From NCBI RefSeq assembly GCF_020966775.1, contig NZ_JAJKFV010000029.1, forward strand, positions 861,001-925,000: DNA of 64,000 nt, given 5' to 3'. The notes beneath the pieces were generated by a model that saw only the letters and a list, made by a program, of their open reading frames with translations, did not search any database and was not told the DNA's origin. Of the stretch, positions 54,959 through 63,255 are shown one piece after another. Source of the stretch: Rhodopirellula halodulae. GTDB lineage: Bacteria; Planctomycetota; Planctomycetia; Pirellulales; Pirellulaceae. Made by a program: the position numbers and the translations under genes. Position 1 is the stretch's first letter, and each line of letters opens with the position of its first letter.

Positions 54959-56446
54959 ATGAACCCGATGAATTCTTTTCGATGGCAGAGACTCCTGTTC
55001 GTTCTGGTCGCCTTGACCGCGGTCGGCAGTGTGGATCGATCGTGCTGTCACGCGAATGAAACATCGAAGGGATCCGGGGAGCGTCGTCCCAACATTATCT
55101 ACGTGATGGCCGATGACCTCGGTTACGGTGACTTGGGATGTTACGGCCAAAAGGAGATTCAAACGCCGCGTTTGGATCAGATGGCTGCCGAGGGGATTCG
55201 ATTCACCGATCACTACGCTGGTCATACGGTCTGTCGCCCATCGAGGTTGACTTTGTGGACCGGTCAGCATGTTGGCAGCACAGGGTTGATCGGAAACGCC
55301 GCTCGTGATTTGGATGGCGAGCAACCGACGGTTGCCTCGTTACTTTCCAAGGCGGGCTATGCCACCGGTGGTGTCGGCAAGTGGGCTCTTGGCAACGTCG
55401 ACGTTCCCGAGGAAATCGAAAACCCGGGACATCCGATGAACAACGGGTTCGATACATGGACGGGATACATGAACCAGTCCAACGCACACAACTTTTATCC
55501 GCCGTATCTCTGGGAAGACAAACGTCAGTTGTTGTTTCCCGGCAACGTGGTCAGCACCAACCCGGCGGCGCGTGGTCGCGTGTCGGTGAAGAAAGATACC
55601 TATTCCCATGATGTGATGACCGAAGCTGCGTTCGACTTCATTCGCACGCACGCGGCGGAGCCATTTTTGTTGCACATTCACTGGACCATCCCACACGCCA
55701 ACAACGAAGCCGGAAGGGTGAATGGTGATGGCATGGAGATTCCAGACTACGGAATCTACGCTGATCGCGATTGGCCCAATCCGGAAAAAGGATTCGCGGC
55801 GATGATCACCAAGATGGACCATGACATGGGCCGGTTGGATGCATTGCTCGATGAACTGGGGATCGCCGAACAGACACTTGTGATCTTTACCTCGGACAAC
55901 GGGCCGCATCATGAGGGTGGGCACAGCGATCGATTCTTTCTAAGCAGCGGGCCTTTGCAGGGAAGCAAACGATCCATGCATGAAGGTGGCATTCGCATTC
56001 CATTTCTAGCGAAATGGCGGGGCACCATCGAACCGGGCTCGACCAGCGATCACCCATCGGCGTTTTGGGACTTCTTACCGACCGCGTGCGAAATTGCCGG
56101 TGTCAAACCACCAAGCCAAATTGACGGGATCTCCTACCTGCCATCGTTGCTCGGTCAACCGGAGCGACAACGCCGTCACGAATACCTTTATTGGGCCAGT
56201 CGCGAAGGCGACACGTCCGTGGGAATTCGTTCGGGAAAGTGGAAAGCGGTGAACTATCCGAGAAACGCTGTCAGCAACAAGGAACGCAACCGATTGGCTG
56301 GTGAGGGAAAACCGGCGGTGAACAAGAACGGTTGGAAGTTGTTTGATCTGTCGACTGACCCCGGTGAACAAACGGATCTGGCGGCACAACACCCTGGCGA
56401 ACTCGAGCGTCTGATTGAGTTGGTTCAGCGGGACGAGCTGTTCTGA
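54959..56446 (+). CDS. exported arylsulfatase-type sulfatase
   Basis: The 495-residue product has a signal peptide (about 1-32) and a complete sulfatase: PNIIYVMADDLGYGDLGCYG, the formylglycine motif CRPSRLTLWTG near residue 91, GKWALG, HWTIPHANN, TSDNGPHHEGGH and the arginine-linked KWRGTIEPG. The standard CxPSR motif requires maturation by a formylglycine-generating enzyme or anaerobic maturase encoded elsewhere. It is divergent from the previous sulfatase with 131 bp between the start codons, so both may share control. Confidence 0.93.
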   Translation: MNPMNSFRWQRLLFVLVALTAVGSVDRSCCHANETSKGSGERRPNIIYVMADDLGYGDLGCYGQKEIQTPRLDQMAAEGIRFTDHYAGHTVCRPSRLTLWTGQHVGSTGLIGNAARDLDGEQPTVASLLSKAGYATGGVGKWALGNVDVPEEIENPGHPMNNGFDTWTGYMNQSNAHNFYPPYLWEDKRQLLFPGNVVSTNPAARGRVSVKKDTYSHDVMTEAAFDFIRTHAAEPFLLHIHWTIPHANNEAGRVNGDGMEIPDYGIYADRDWPNPEKGFAAMITKMDHDMGRLDALLDELGIAEQTLVIFTSDNGPHHEGGHSDRFFLSSGPLQGSKRSMHEGGIRIPFLAKWRGTIEPGSTSDHPSAFWDFLPTACEIAGVKPPSQIDGISYLPSLLGQPERQRRHEYLYWASREGDTSVGIRSGKWKAVNYPRNAVSNKERNRLAGEGKPAVNKNGWKLFDLSTDPGEQTDLAAQHPGELERLIELVQRDELF

Positions 56447-56449
56447 TTC

Positions 56450-56512
56450 GCGTTGCGGCGGCGAGCCGGAACGCACGGCGGGAATCATCAACGTGGCGTC
56501 CGCAACGCTTTT
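56450..56512 (+). terminator. probable terminator after the second sulfatase
   Basis: GCGTTGCGG (56450-56458) pairs perfectly with CCGCAACGC (56500-56508) across a 41-nt loop and is followed by TTTT. It begins three bases after the sulfatase stop codon. The long loop makes it a weaker candidate than the terminator at 57373. Confidence 0.4.
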
Positions 56513-56654
56513 CGCGTGGGGAAACGACAGGTTACGATTTTGTTGCGGAATCTGCTGCGATGAATTTCGACGCAATTAGGATGGGATCGGACGGGCCGCG
56601 TGACGGAGCGGTCCTGACCCCCACCTTTTTGACCCACCTCTGGTTTTCCACCCC

Positions 56655-57341
56655 ATGATGATGAAGTCCACGACGGCCGCTTTGGCCATGGCGATGTCGT
56701 TCGCCGCCCCCGCACTCGCCGGAAACTGTTTTCGAAAATCTGCCTGCAGCACATCTTGCGCCACGCAATCCACTTGTTCGGTCCCAGCAAACTCGTGTGC
56801 CACCGCCGCGGGTGGCTTGTCCGCTCACGACATGGGTAGCGTTGACAACCCAAGCGAACTGAATGTCGCTTTAACGACCGAATTGGTCGGCCTACGAGAG
56901 CAACTGGCGGACGCCAAACAAACGCTGGAAGACAAGGCAGCCAAACTCGACGAAGCCGATCAAGCGATAGCTTCATTGAAAGCAGAGTTGGCATCGTTGA
57001 AAGAGCAGCTTGCTTCGCAAACCAAACGTGCCGAGCAAGCGGAAGTGAAGCTGGCTGCTGTGACCGACGCAGCAGAAGAGCAAGAGAAGGCGGCTCAACA
57101 GCGCAACAACAAACTGCAGCAGCAGGTCGCGAATGTTAAAAAGAACATGCAGACCAGAACATCTGAACTGCAACAGCAGCTGAAGGCCACTCGAGAAGAA
57201 CTCCAGGCGACCAAGAAGACTTTGGAAGAAGAACGCAAGCAGCGTGAGGAAGAAAATCGCCAACAAGAGCAAATGGCGGCTCAGGCGAAGGAGGACGAGG
57301 AAGTAACAGAAGCAGAGGCTGGTAGCGAGGACGCTGAGTAA
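56655..57341 (+). CDS. exported coiled-coil protein with Cys-rich N-terminus
   Basis: The 228-residue product has a signal peptide (about 1-22, ending PALAGN), a segment with six Cys between residues 24 and 49 (NCFRKSACSTSC, CSVPANSCA), and then a long heptad-rich region from about 70 to 200. That region consists almost entirely of Glu, Lys, Gln, Ala and Leu and should be a coiled coil. The C-terminus is acidic. The Cys may form disulfide bonds between chains. No function is recognised; a structural role in the envelope is inferred. A strong terminator follows. Confidence 0.8.
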   Translation: MMMKSTTAALAMAMSFAAPALAGNCFRKSACSTSCATQSTCSVPANSCATAAGGLSAHDMGSVDNPSELNVALTTELVGLREQLADAKQTLEDKAAKLDEADQAIASLKAELASLKEQLASQTKRAEQAEVKLAAVTDAAEEQEKAAQQRNNKLQQQVANVKKNMQTRTSELQQQLKATREELQATKKTLEEERKQREEENRQQEQMAAQAKEDEEVTEAEAGSEDAE

Positions 57342-57372
57342 CTGGAGTCGAACCTGCCAACTTGCACGGACC

Positions 57373-57413
57373 GGCACTGGCTGAATTGCTTTCAGCCAGT
57401 GCCGATTTTTTTT
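57373..57413 (+). terminator. rho-independent terminator after the coiled-coil gene
   Basis: A perfect 13-bp stem (GGCACTGGCTGAA with its complement at 57391-57403) closes a TTGCT loop and is followed by GATTTTTTTT. It begins 31 bases after the stop codon. Confidence 0.95.
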
Positions 57414-57441
57414 GACCCTGATGCAGTGTGGGATCGACAGG

Positions 57442-57918
57442 TTAATTCGTGCTTTCCATCCGCATGGTCGTCGATCCGTGGAGCTGATCCACGCCGAGCG
57501 TCAAGAAATTTGGCATCCAGCTATTTGATGTGATGGGTACATGGACGTGCACAGTAACAAGTTGGCTTCCTGAGCTGACATCGTTTGAATACTCCACCGT
57601 TGACGTCCCGCCCTGGATGCCCATCAATTCCAATTCTTCTTCGATTCTGTTGTTGATTTCGATTGCCGAAGATGTTGGTTTGATAGCGACCCGGGCGCCT
57701 TCCCGCGTGGCATGGATGGCGCTGTCGCGAAGTTGACTTAGCCGTCCCAGTTCAATCAAGCCAAAGGTCATGAATATCATGATTGGTGCTATGACGGCAA
57801 ACTCCACCGCAGCGGCCCCAAGTCGGTCGCTGCCTCGTTTGGGATTGCGACAGCTCGATCGACGCACCAACTGTCGATGTGCAATTGGTGGTGATTGCGC
57901 TTTAGAATTCGAGATCAT
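57442..57918 (-). CDS. TadE-like pilus assembly protein
   Basis: The 158-residue product has a basic start, then GAAAVEFAVIAPIMIFMTFGLIELGR split here as AAAVEFAVIAPI and MTFGLIELGR, the TadE hydrophobic segment with its conserved Glu near a prepilin-like site. The remainder is a small extracytoplasmic beta domain. TadE-like proteins are pseudopilins of Flp/Tad systems, or secreted by them. No Tad secretion ATPase (TadA) is in this window. It starts 4 bp after the stop of the TadG-like gene. Confidence 0.85.
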   Translation of the reverse strand: MISNSKAQSPPIAHRQLVRRSSCRNPKRGSDRLGAAAVEFAVIAPIMIFMTFGLIELGRLSQLRDSAIHATREGARVAIKPTSSAIEINNRIEEELELMGIQGGTSTVEYSNDVSSGSQLVTVHVHVPITSNSWMPNFLTLGVDQLHGSTTMRMESTN

Positions 57919-57922
57919 CGTT

Positions 57923-59077
57923 TCAATCCACCAGCATTGCAGGAGAGTAAAGATATTCGCTGTGACTGTCGCCGGTTTGGCTCAGCTTGCAACCACGTGC
58001 AACCATGGGGGCCGGTTGGATCGTCAGATGCTTGTGCTTCATTGGGCCGGTTAGCCGAACGCTCAGAATGCGAATGCCCTCCCACGCGATGATGGTGTAA
58101 TTCGCGTTGTTGCCATTGCCTTGTACCCGGCGGAAAATCGGGATGATTCGTTTTTCGCCAATGATCGATTCGAGTTCCGCCTTGATGCCAGCGCTGATCC
58201 CCGTGTCGCCGTTGAGAGATAGTTCGCCCTGATCGTTGAAAATCAGTTCTTTTCCAAGAGCATCAAAGTCATCTTGCGAAATACCGTGAAGAATTTGTCG
58301 CCGGATGTCCTTGGTGCTGTTGTTGGACGATCCGATATCGACCGTTCCACGGTTGCCCGGCGATCCCGTTCCAGTGGGATAGAGCGAACATTCATGAAAG
58401 CCGTCACTTCCATTGGCAATCGATCCGTTCCAGTACATGAATTTATCTTCGGTGTCTTTGGACACGACCTGCTGCCATGTTTCTTCATCCAAGGCGATTG
58501 GGAGAATTTCAACGGTTGACGCCTCGGTGTGGGGGCGCTCGAAACCAACAATATTGTGTTGAAAGGCAGCAATGACGCTTCTCGAAAGCGATTGTGTTTT
58601 TCTGCCTGTCAAGCCACCAAGTTGCAACGGCAACTCACCGTGAACTGAATTGGTAAGAAGGAAGTTGACTCGCACAGCGTTTGCCGTATTCGAGTTTCCT
58701 GTTGAATAGAAAGTTTGCGTGCCAGCGTTGAACGTTCCGATTTCGACGGACCGTTCATCGGACGCCAAGTGAGCTTGAACATCACCGACTTCGTTGGCGG
58801 CCCCCAGAATATCTGCGGCCAAAATCACTTGTTGGTTTGCATTCAAGTCACCGCGGACTCGAGCGTCATGCAGCGCCCAAGCACCCGCTAGCGCCGCTGA
58901 GTCTGCTGAACGGGAGAGTTCGGTCCGAGCGGTATTGATGTAAGCGAATTCGGATACCACGGCGAGCAAAGTGACCATGGCAACGCATAGAATCAGTCCG
59001 AAGATTCCTGCTGCACCACGTCGGCTGTCCGCCTTGCGGGAAGAAGTTTTGGTTCGAAGAATTTTGTCATCGTTCAT
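57923..59077 (-). CDS. TadG-like pilus-associated protein
   Basis: The 384-residue product has a basic, short cytoplasmic start and one N-terminal helix (GAAGIFGLILCVAMVTLLAVVSEF, quoted in part as LILCVAMVTLLAVVSEF). The TadG pattern AYINTARTELSRSADSAALAGAWAL follows (in part RSADSAALAGAWAL). The rest is extracytoplasmic with no von Willebrand factor MIDAS motif seen. The ATG at 59077 was chosen because the frame upstream to 59146 is not family-like. Together with the TadE-like gene it suggests a Tad-type envelope structure whose machinery is elsewhere. Confidence 0.82.
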   Translation of the reverse strand: MNDDKILRTKTSSRKADSRRGAAGIFGLILCVAMVTLLAVVSEFAYINTARTELSRSADSAALAGAWALHDARVRGDLNANQQVILAADILGAANEVGDVQAHLASDERSVEIGTFNAGTQTFYSTGNSNTANAVRVNFLLTNSVHGELPLQLGGLTGRKTQSLSRSVIAAFQHNIVGFERPHTEASTVEILPIALDEETWQQVVSKDTEDKFMYWNGSIANGSDGFHECSLYPTGTGSPGNRGTVDIGSSNNSTKDIRRQILHGISQDDFDALGKELIFNDQGELSLNGDTGISAGIKAELESIIGEKRIIPIFRRVQGNGNNANYTIIAWEGIRILSVRLTGPMKHKHLTIQPAPMVARGCKLSQTGDSHSEYLYSPAMLVD

Positions 59078-59231
59078 CGGAGAGACCTGGTCCGAGAAGG
59101 GAGTCAATGTGAGGTATCGAACGTGATCAATTGTGGAAGGATTCATCGTTCTTTGTCGGTGTCAGATCAGATTTCTGCCGTTCGTTGTGCAGATGATCTT
59201 TTGCTGTTCAGCCAAACGCAAAGCGACTTTT

Positions 59232-59879
59232 TCAGTGGATTGAAGTCGGCGAAGCGTTCACACTGACGTGCTCTTGGCTCCCATCGGAGTAGATCACGCG
59301 TACGCTCTTCAAAAGAATGGAGTCCACTCGGTTGGCTCCAAAACCAATGTCGACGTTCGCGAGGCTCTTGTCGGGGTGGTAATTTGATAGACGTTTTCCT
59401 GAGCCATGTGGCATTTCCACCAGGTAATCAGGACCACCAAACGAACCCCAGTCAGATGACTGTCCGTTCTTGATTGCGAACAGGTAGCGAGAATCCTGGA
59501 CTGCCATCACTGTGGTCCACTGGATCCGATCATTCGCGACGGTCCAGTTTTGGAAGTTGCCACCCCGCTCATGGTCAACGATCTGATCGTTGGATGCCGC
59601 GGTGACGCGAAAGCCGCCGCTTGAATAGGTGGCGTCCGCCGCGTAGTTCAGTTGAAGCTCAAAGTAGCGGGATTCATCGCCACTATCGGGATAGACGAAG
59701 AATGAGACTTGAGGCGAGTTGATCTTGGGATCTGGCTCACCGAGTACGAGTTCCCAATTCTCTTCGATGTAGTAGATGTTCTTGGAGTCTTCCGCGTGGA
59801 GGACGATGTTACTCGTCCCTAAACAGATCGCGAAGACGGCAATTAAGAACCTTTTCTTCAGACAAAAAGCATTCGCCAT
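59232..59879 (-). CDS. secreted protein of unknown function
   Basis: The 215-residue product has a clear signal peptide (KKRFLIAVFAICLGTSNIVLHAED, quoted in part as FLIAVFAICLGTSN, with cleavage near HAED). The mature part alternates short beta strands with many Trp, Tyr, Phe and Gly (IYYIEENWELVLGEP, YFELQLNYAADATYSSGG), suggesting a beta-sandwich. No family is recognised. It lies upstream of the TadG- and TadE-like genes on the same strand with a 154-bp gap, so it may be part of the same unit. Confidence 0.75.
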   Translation of the reverse strand: MANAFCLKKRFLIAVFAICLGTSNIVLHAEDSKNIYYIEENWELVLGEPDPKINSPQVSFFVYPDSGDESRYFELQLNYAADATYSSGGFRVTAASNDQIVDHERGGNFQNWTVANDRIQWTTVMAVQDSRYLFAIKNGQSSDWGSFGGPDYLVEMPHGSGKRLSNYHPDKSLANVDIGFGANRVDSILLKSVRVIYSDGSQEHVSVNASPTSIH

Positions 59880-59940
59880 TTGAGAGTCTCGGTTGTGAGT
59901 CGGGATCCCCCCCGCTCAACGCGACGTTCGCGTCTTTCAA

Positions 59941-60066
59941 TCAGTGCGACGTCGAAGCATCCAGGGCGGTCTGGCGATCCTGGAAGTAAAAGCCAGGATC
60001 CATGACTTTGCGTCCTTCGATTACTCGAAGTTTGCTTTTTTCTTGAATGACTAAACGGAAGCTCAC
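59941..60066 (-). CDS. probable small gene, 41 residues
   Basis: From a GTG at 60066 the minus strand encodes 41 residues with a well-mixed, non-shadow-like composition, starting SFRLVIQEKSKLRVIEGRKV after the initial Val/Met. It continues with VMDPGFYFQDRQTALDA and ends with a TGA stop. An internal ATG at 60003 is preceded by GAAGGA at 9-nt spacing and would give a 20-residue form. The DNA contains a perfect 8-bp inverted repeat (59976-59983 and 59993-60000). It could also be a remnant of a longer gene. No family is recognised. Confidence 0.4.
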   Translation of the reverse strand: MSFRLVIQEKSKLRVIEGRKVMDPGFYFQDRQTALDASTSH

Positions 60067-60306
60067 AACTTCGCTAATGAAAACAATAGGTTACGGAATC
60101 GCCTGGGGAGAGGATTTTTGGATCGAAACGCGAGGATTCCTGCGAACCAAGCAGCGGTTCATGAGGTTGCGAATTTGTGCGTTTAGTGCAAAGGCGATGG
60201 GTTGAGTGTTATCGCTTGTCAGGGGCCGGTTTTGCACCGCAGTTGGCGGTGGTGTAGTCTGTATGCCCCTCCTTTCCTTCCCCGCCTGATGATCGACGGT
60301 TCTGTA
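60067..60306. other. upstream region of the DUF1549/DUF1553 gene
   Basis: No gene is supported in these 240 bp. The plus-strand frame of the downstream gene stays open back to 60202, but that part is Trp/Cys/Arg-rich and precedes a clear membrane-anchor start. No convincing promoter hexamers were found. Confidence 0.4.
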
Positions 60307-63246
60307 ATGAAGAGTCCGTTCGTGCTGCTCGCCTCGCTTGCTGTTGCTTGGTTTGACCGCCCGCTGAGATCGCGGCGAATCCGCCTTTCGCTGTTGGTGG
60401 CTTGGCTTTTGACCGCGAATCTCGGCATGCTGATGGCCGATGAGTCGAGCGAAGAGTCGTTTGATTTCTTCGAAGCCCGAATACGACCGGTGTTGATTGA
60501 ACACTGCTATGAGTGTCACGCGGCGGATTCGGAGGAACTTGGTGGTTCCTTGCGATTGGATGTCAAACAAGGTTGGGTGCACGGCGGGGATAGCGGTCCG
60601 GCGATTGTTCCGGGGGATCCTGATGCCAGTGAGCTGATGGCCGCCATTCGGTATGAATCCACTGAAATGCCGCCCAGTGGCAAACTGCCTCCCGACGTGG
60701 TGCGTGACTTCGAAACTTGGATACGGCGAGGGGCACCGGATCCTCGGACGGATGAAGATGGCCAAGTTTGGCAAACGCCGGGCAAGGAAAGTCTCGATTG
60801 GGAACGTGCCCGTGAATTTTGGGCCTTTCAATCTCCGAAGGCGACACCGGCACCGACAACCCATCAATCCGGTTCTTGGATCGACGCTTTCTTAGACGAT
60901 CTGTTGCTCGCAAAGGATGTTCGACCGACATCCATGGCGACTCCCAGCGTGCGGCTTCGCAGGTTGGCGTTTGATTTAACGGGCTTGCCTCCTGACCGGG
61001 ATACGTTGCATCGTTTTCAGCGGGACCCCAGCGACCGACATTGGCGTCGTTTGGTAGATCAGTACCTGACCAGTCCCGCATTCGCGGAACATTGGGCGAG
61101 GCACTGGATGGATGTGGCTCGCTATGCCGACAGCAACGGAAGCGACTTCAACGCGACGTATCACAACGCGTGGCGTTACCGCGATTATTTGGTTCGATCT
61201 TTTGCGGAAGACGTGCCAATCGATCAAATGATTCGCGAACAAATCGCGGGTGATTTGATGGATGCTGAAACCGACGCTGATCGCTACGACAAGTTGGTCG
61301 CGACCACGTTCATGATGATCGGCACCAAGATGCTCAGCGAACGCGACAAAACCAAGTTGCGAATGGATGTGGTGGACGAGCAGATCGACACCGTGGGACG
61401 AGCTTTCTTGGGGATGACGCTCGGTTGTGCCCGATGCCACGACCATAAGTTCGATCCCATCACCACGGAAGACTACTACGCGTTGGCCGGAATCTTTCGG
61501 AGCACACGAACACTGCACGGCGAATCGCAACAGTACGTCAGCACTTGGAAGAAGACGCCTTTGCCGATTTCATCTGAACATGCCAAGCAGCTTGCCGACT
61601 ACGAGAAGGCTCGCGATCGTCTGGATCGTGAGCTTAAGGAGCTGGAAGACGAGCTAAAAGCGTTGGCGGCGAAAGACAAGATGAAGGGCATCGTGGTTGA
61701 CGACGTCGATGCCATTCAAAAAGGACATTGGGTCGAATCAACCTACACGCCTCGGTTCGTCGGCAAAGGGTACGTGCATGATGCCAACGACAACAAAGGC
61801 GAAGCGACAATCGAGTTTCGTGCTGTGCTGCCTGACGCTGGGCGATACGAGCTGCGGGTGCACTACAACTCCAACGGCAATCGTGCGTCGCGAGTGCCCG
61901 TGACCGTTCGGTTGGGCGAAACCGTGACGGAGTTGGTCCTGAAGCAGAATGTGAAGCCGCAACAGGGGACTTATTCCGTACTGAAAGAGTTTGATTGTGA
62001 AGCGGACACGCAGACGTCGGTCTTGTTGTCCAACGAAGGCACCGATGGATACGTGATCGCCGATGCGGTTCAGTGGGTTCGCGTTGACGAAGAAAATCGC
62101 GGCGATGACGAAGCGTCCAACAACGCCAAGTCGGAGTTGATGCAGTCGGCTCTTCGCGAACGTCGCGATGCGGTCAAAAGGGAACGCGATCGTTTGATCA
62201 GCAACGCACCAGCTCCGCGTCCAATGGCAATGGCTCTAGCGAATTTGCCAAGCGATGAGCAGGAGGATTGTCCGATCCATGTTCGAGGTGAGGTTCGCAA
62301 TTTGGGGCCTGTGGTGGCTCGTGGGATCCCACGCGTGTTCAGTGAATCAACCACCGCGTTTGAACCATTGAATGGCAGCGGGCGATTGGAACTCGCTCGA
62401 TGGTTGACAGACCCCGATCACCCTTTGACGGCGCGCGTCAGCGTCAACCGAATCTGGATGCATTTGATGGGCGATGGTTTGGTTTCCACGGTTGACAACT
62501 TTGGTGAGCGAGGCCGGCGACCGACTCATCCAGAATTGTTGGACGCATTGACGTTGGAGTTCGTTCGCAATGGTTGGCGTCAAAAACAATTGATCCGGCA
62601 AATCGTTTGCAGCGACGCTTACTCTCGGGCGACCACGTCCGACGATGATCCCCGCGTGGCACTGGATCCGGAAAACCAATTGAGATGGCGTGGCAGTCGA
62701 CGAAGGATTCCTGCGGAGTCGATTCGCGACGCCATGTTGGTCTCCGCCGGCGTGTTGGACTCAACCGGACGCGAAAATTTGATGGATGGTTACGCGACTC
62801 TCGTGAGTCAGAACAACGCCAATTCAAAGGCAGTCACCGCGTTTGGATTGGATGATCCGAAACGCACGCTTTATCTACCATTGATTCGGTCGGAGGTTCC
62901 GCCGTTGTTGGCCAACTTGGACGTGGCGGACCCCGATCTGCTGGTTGGAAAACGTCCGACCACCAATGTTCCGGCTCAGGCGTTGACGCTGATCGGCAGT
63001 CCCGAAGTGCGGCGATGGGCGATGCTGACCACTCAGAAAATGTTGGCGGAGACGGAGACCGTGGAGCAGCGAGTCAACTGGGTTTGTGAAGTCTTGTTGA
63101 CTCGGCCGTCACAATCCACGGACCTCGCGATTTTGCAGGAGTGGTTGGCAAGCGATGCAGCGAAGACCTTGCCAACGGAAGCCGATCGTTATCGCGAATG
63201 GATCGCCGCGATCTTTGCCAGCACTGAATTTCGATTTTTGGATTGA
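60307..63246 (+). CDS. planctomycete cytochrome c / DUF1549 / DUF1553 protein with an inserted carbohydrate-binding-like domain
   Basis: The 979-residue product has an N-terminal export signal with a hydrophobic core at about 22-40, then a PSCyt1 domain with a haem c motif CYECH near residue 66. A DUF1549 domain (about 190-400; FDLTGLPPDRDTL, HWARHWMDVARYADSNGSDF) and a C-terminal DUF1553 domain (about 695-960; ARWLTDPDHPLTARVSVNRIW in part) follow. Between them, after a charged coiled segment, residues 462-597 form a golvesin-like beta-sandwich (GIVVDDVDA, FVGKGYVHDAN, AGRYELRVHYNSNG, VIADAVQWV). This family is near planctomycete-specific and of unknown activity. The DUF1501 gene follows 9 bp later. 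Confidence 0.93.
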   Translation: MKSPFVLLASLAVAWFDRPLRSRRIRLSLLVAWLLTANLGMLMADESSEESFDFFEARIRPVLIEHCYECHAADSEELGGSLRLDVKQGWVHGGDSGPAIVPGDPDASELMAAIRYESTEMPPSGKLPPDVVRDFETWIRRGAPDPRTDEDGQVWQTPGKESLDWERAREFWAFQSPKATPAPTTHQSGSWIDAFLDDLLLAKDVRPTSMATPSVRLRRLAFDLTGLPPDRDTLHRFQRDPSDRHWRRLVDQYLTSPAFAEHWARHWMDVARYADSNGSDFNATYHNAWRYRDYLVRSFAEDVPIDQMIREQIAGDLMDAETDADRYDKLVATTFMMIGTKMLSERDKTKLRMDVVDEQIDTVGRAFLGMTLGCARCHDHKFDPITTEDYYALAGIFRSTRTLHGESQQYVSTWKKTPLPISSEHAKQLADYEKARDRLDRELKELEDELKALAAKDKMKGIVVDDVDAIQKGHWVESTYTPRFVGKGYVHDANDNKGEATIEFRAVLPDAGRYELRVHYNSNGNRASRVPVTVRLGETVTELVLKQNVKPQQGTYSVLKEFDCEADTQTSVLLSNEGTDGYVIADAVQWVRVDEENRGDDEASNNAKSELMQSALRERRDAVKRERDRLISNAPAPRPMAMALANLPSDEQEDCPIHVRGEVRNLGPVVARGIPRVFSESTTAFEPLNGSGRLELARWLTDPDHPLTARVSVNRIWMHLMGDGLVSTVDNFGERGRRPTHPELLDALTLEFVRNGWRQKQLIRQIVCSDAYSRATTSDDDPRVALDPENQLRWRGSRRRIPAESIRDAMLVSAGVLDSTGRENLMDGYATLVSQNNANSKAVTAFGLDDPKRTLYLPLIRSEVPPLLANLDVADPDLLVGKRPTTNVPAQALTLIGSPEVRRWAMLTTQKMLAETETVEQRVNWVCEVLLTRPSQSTDLAILQEWLASDAAKTLPTEADRYREWIAAIFASTEFRFLD

Positions 63247-63255
63247 GGTGGAACA

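Noticed and set aside
60015-60043. 6-bp hairpin followed by a T-rich tract on the plus strand, terminator-like
   Set aside because: No plus-strand gene ends upstream of it, the stem is short, and it lies inside the candidate minus-strand small gene.
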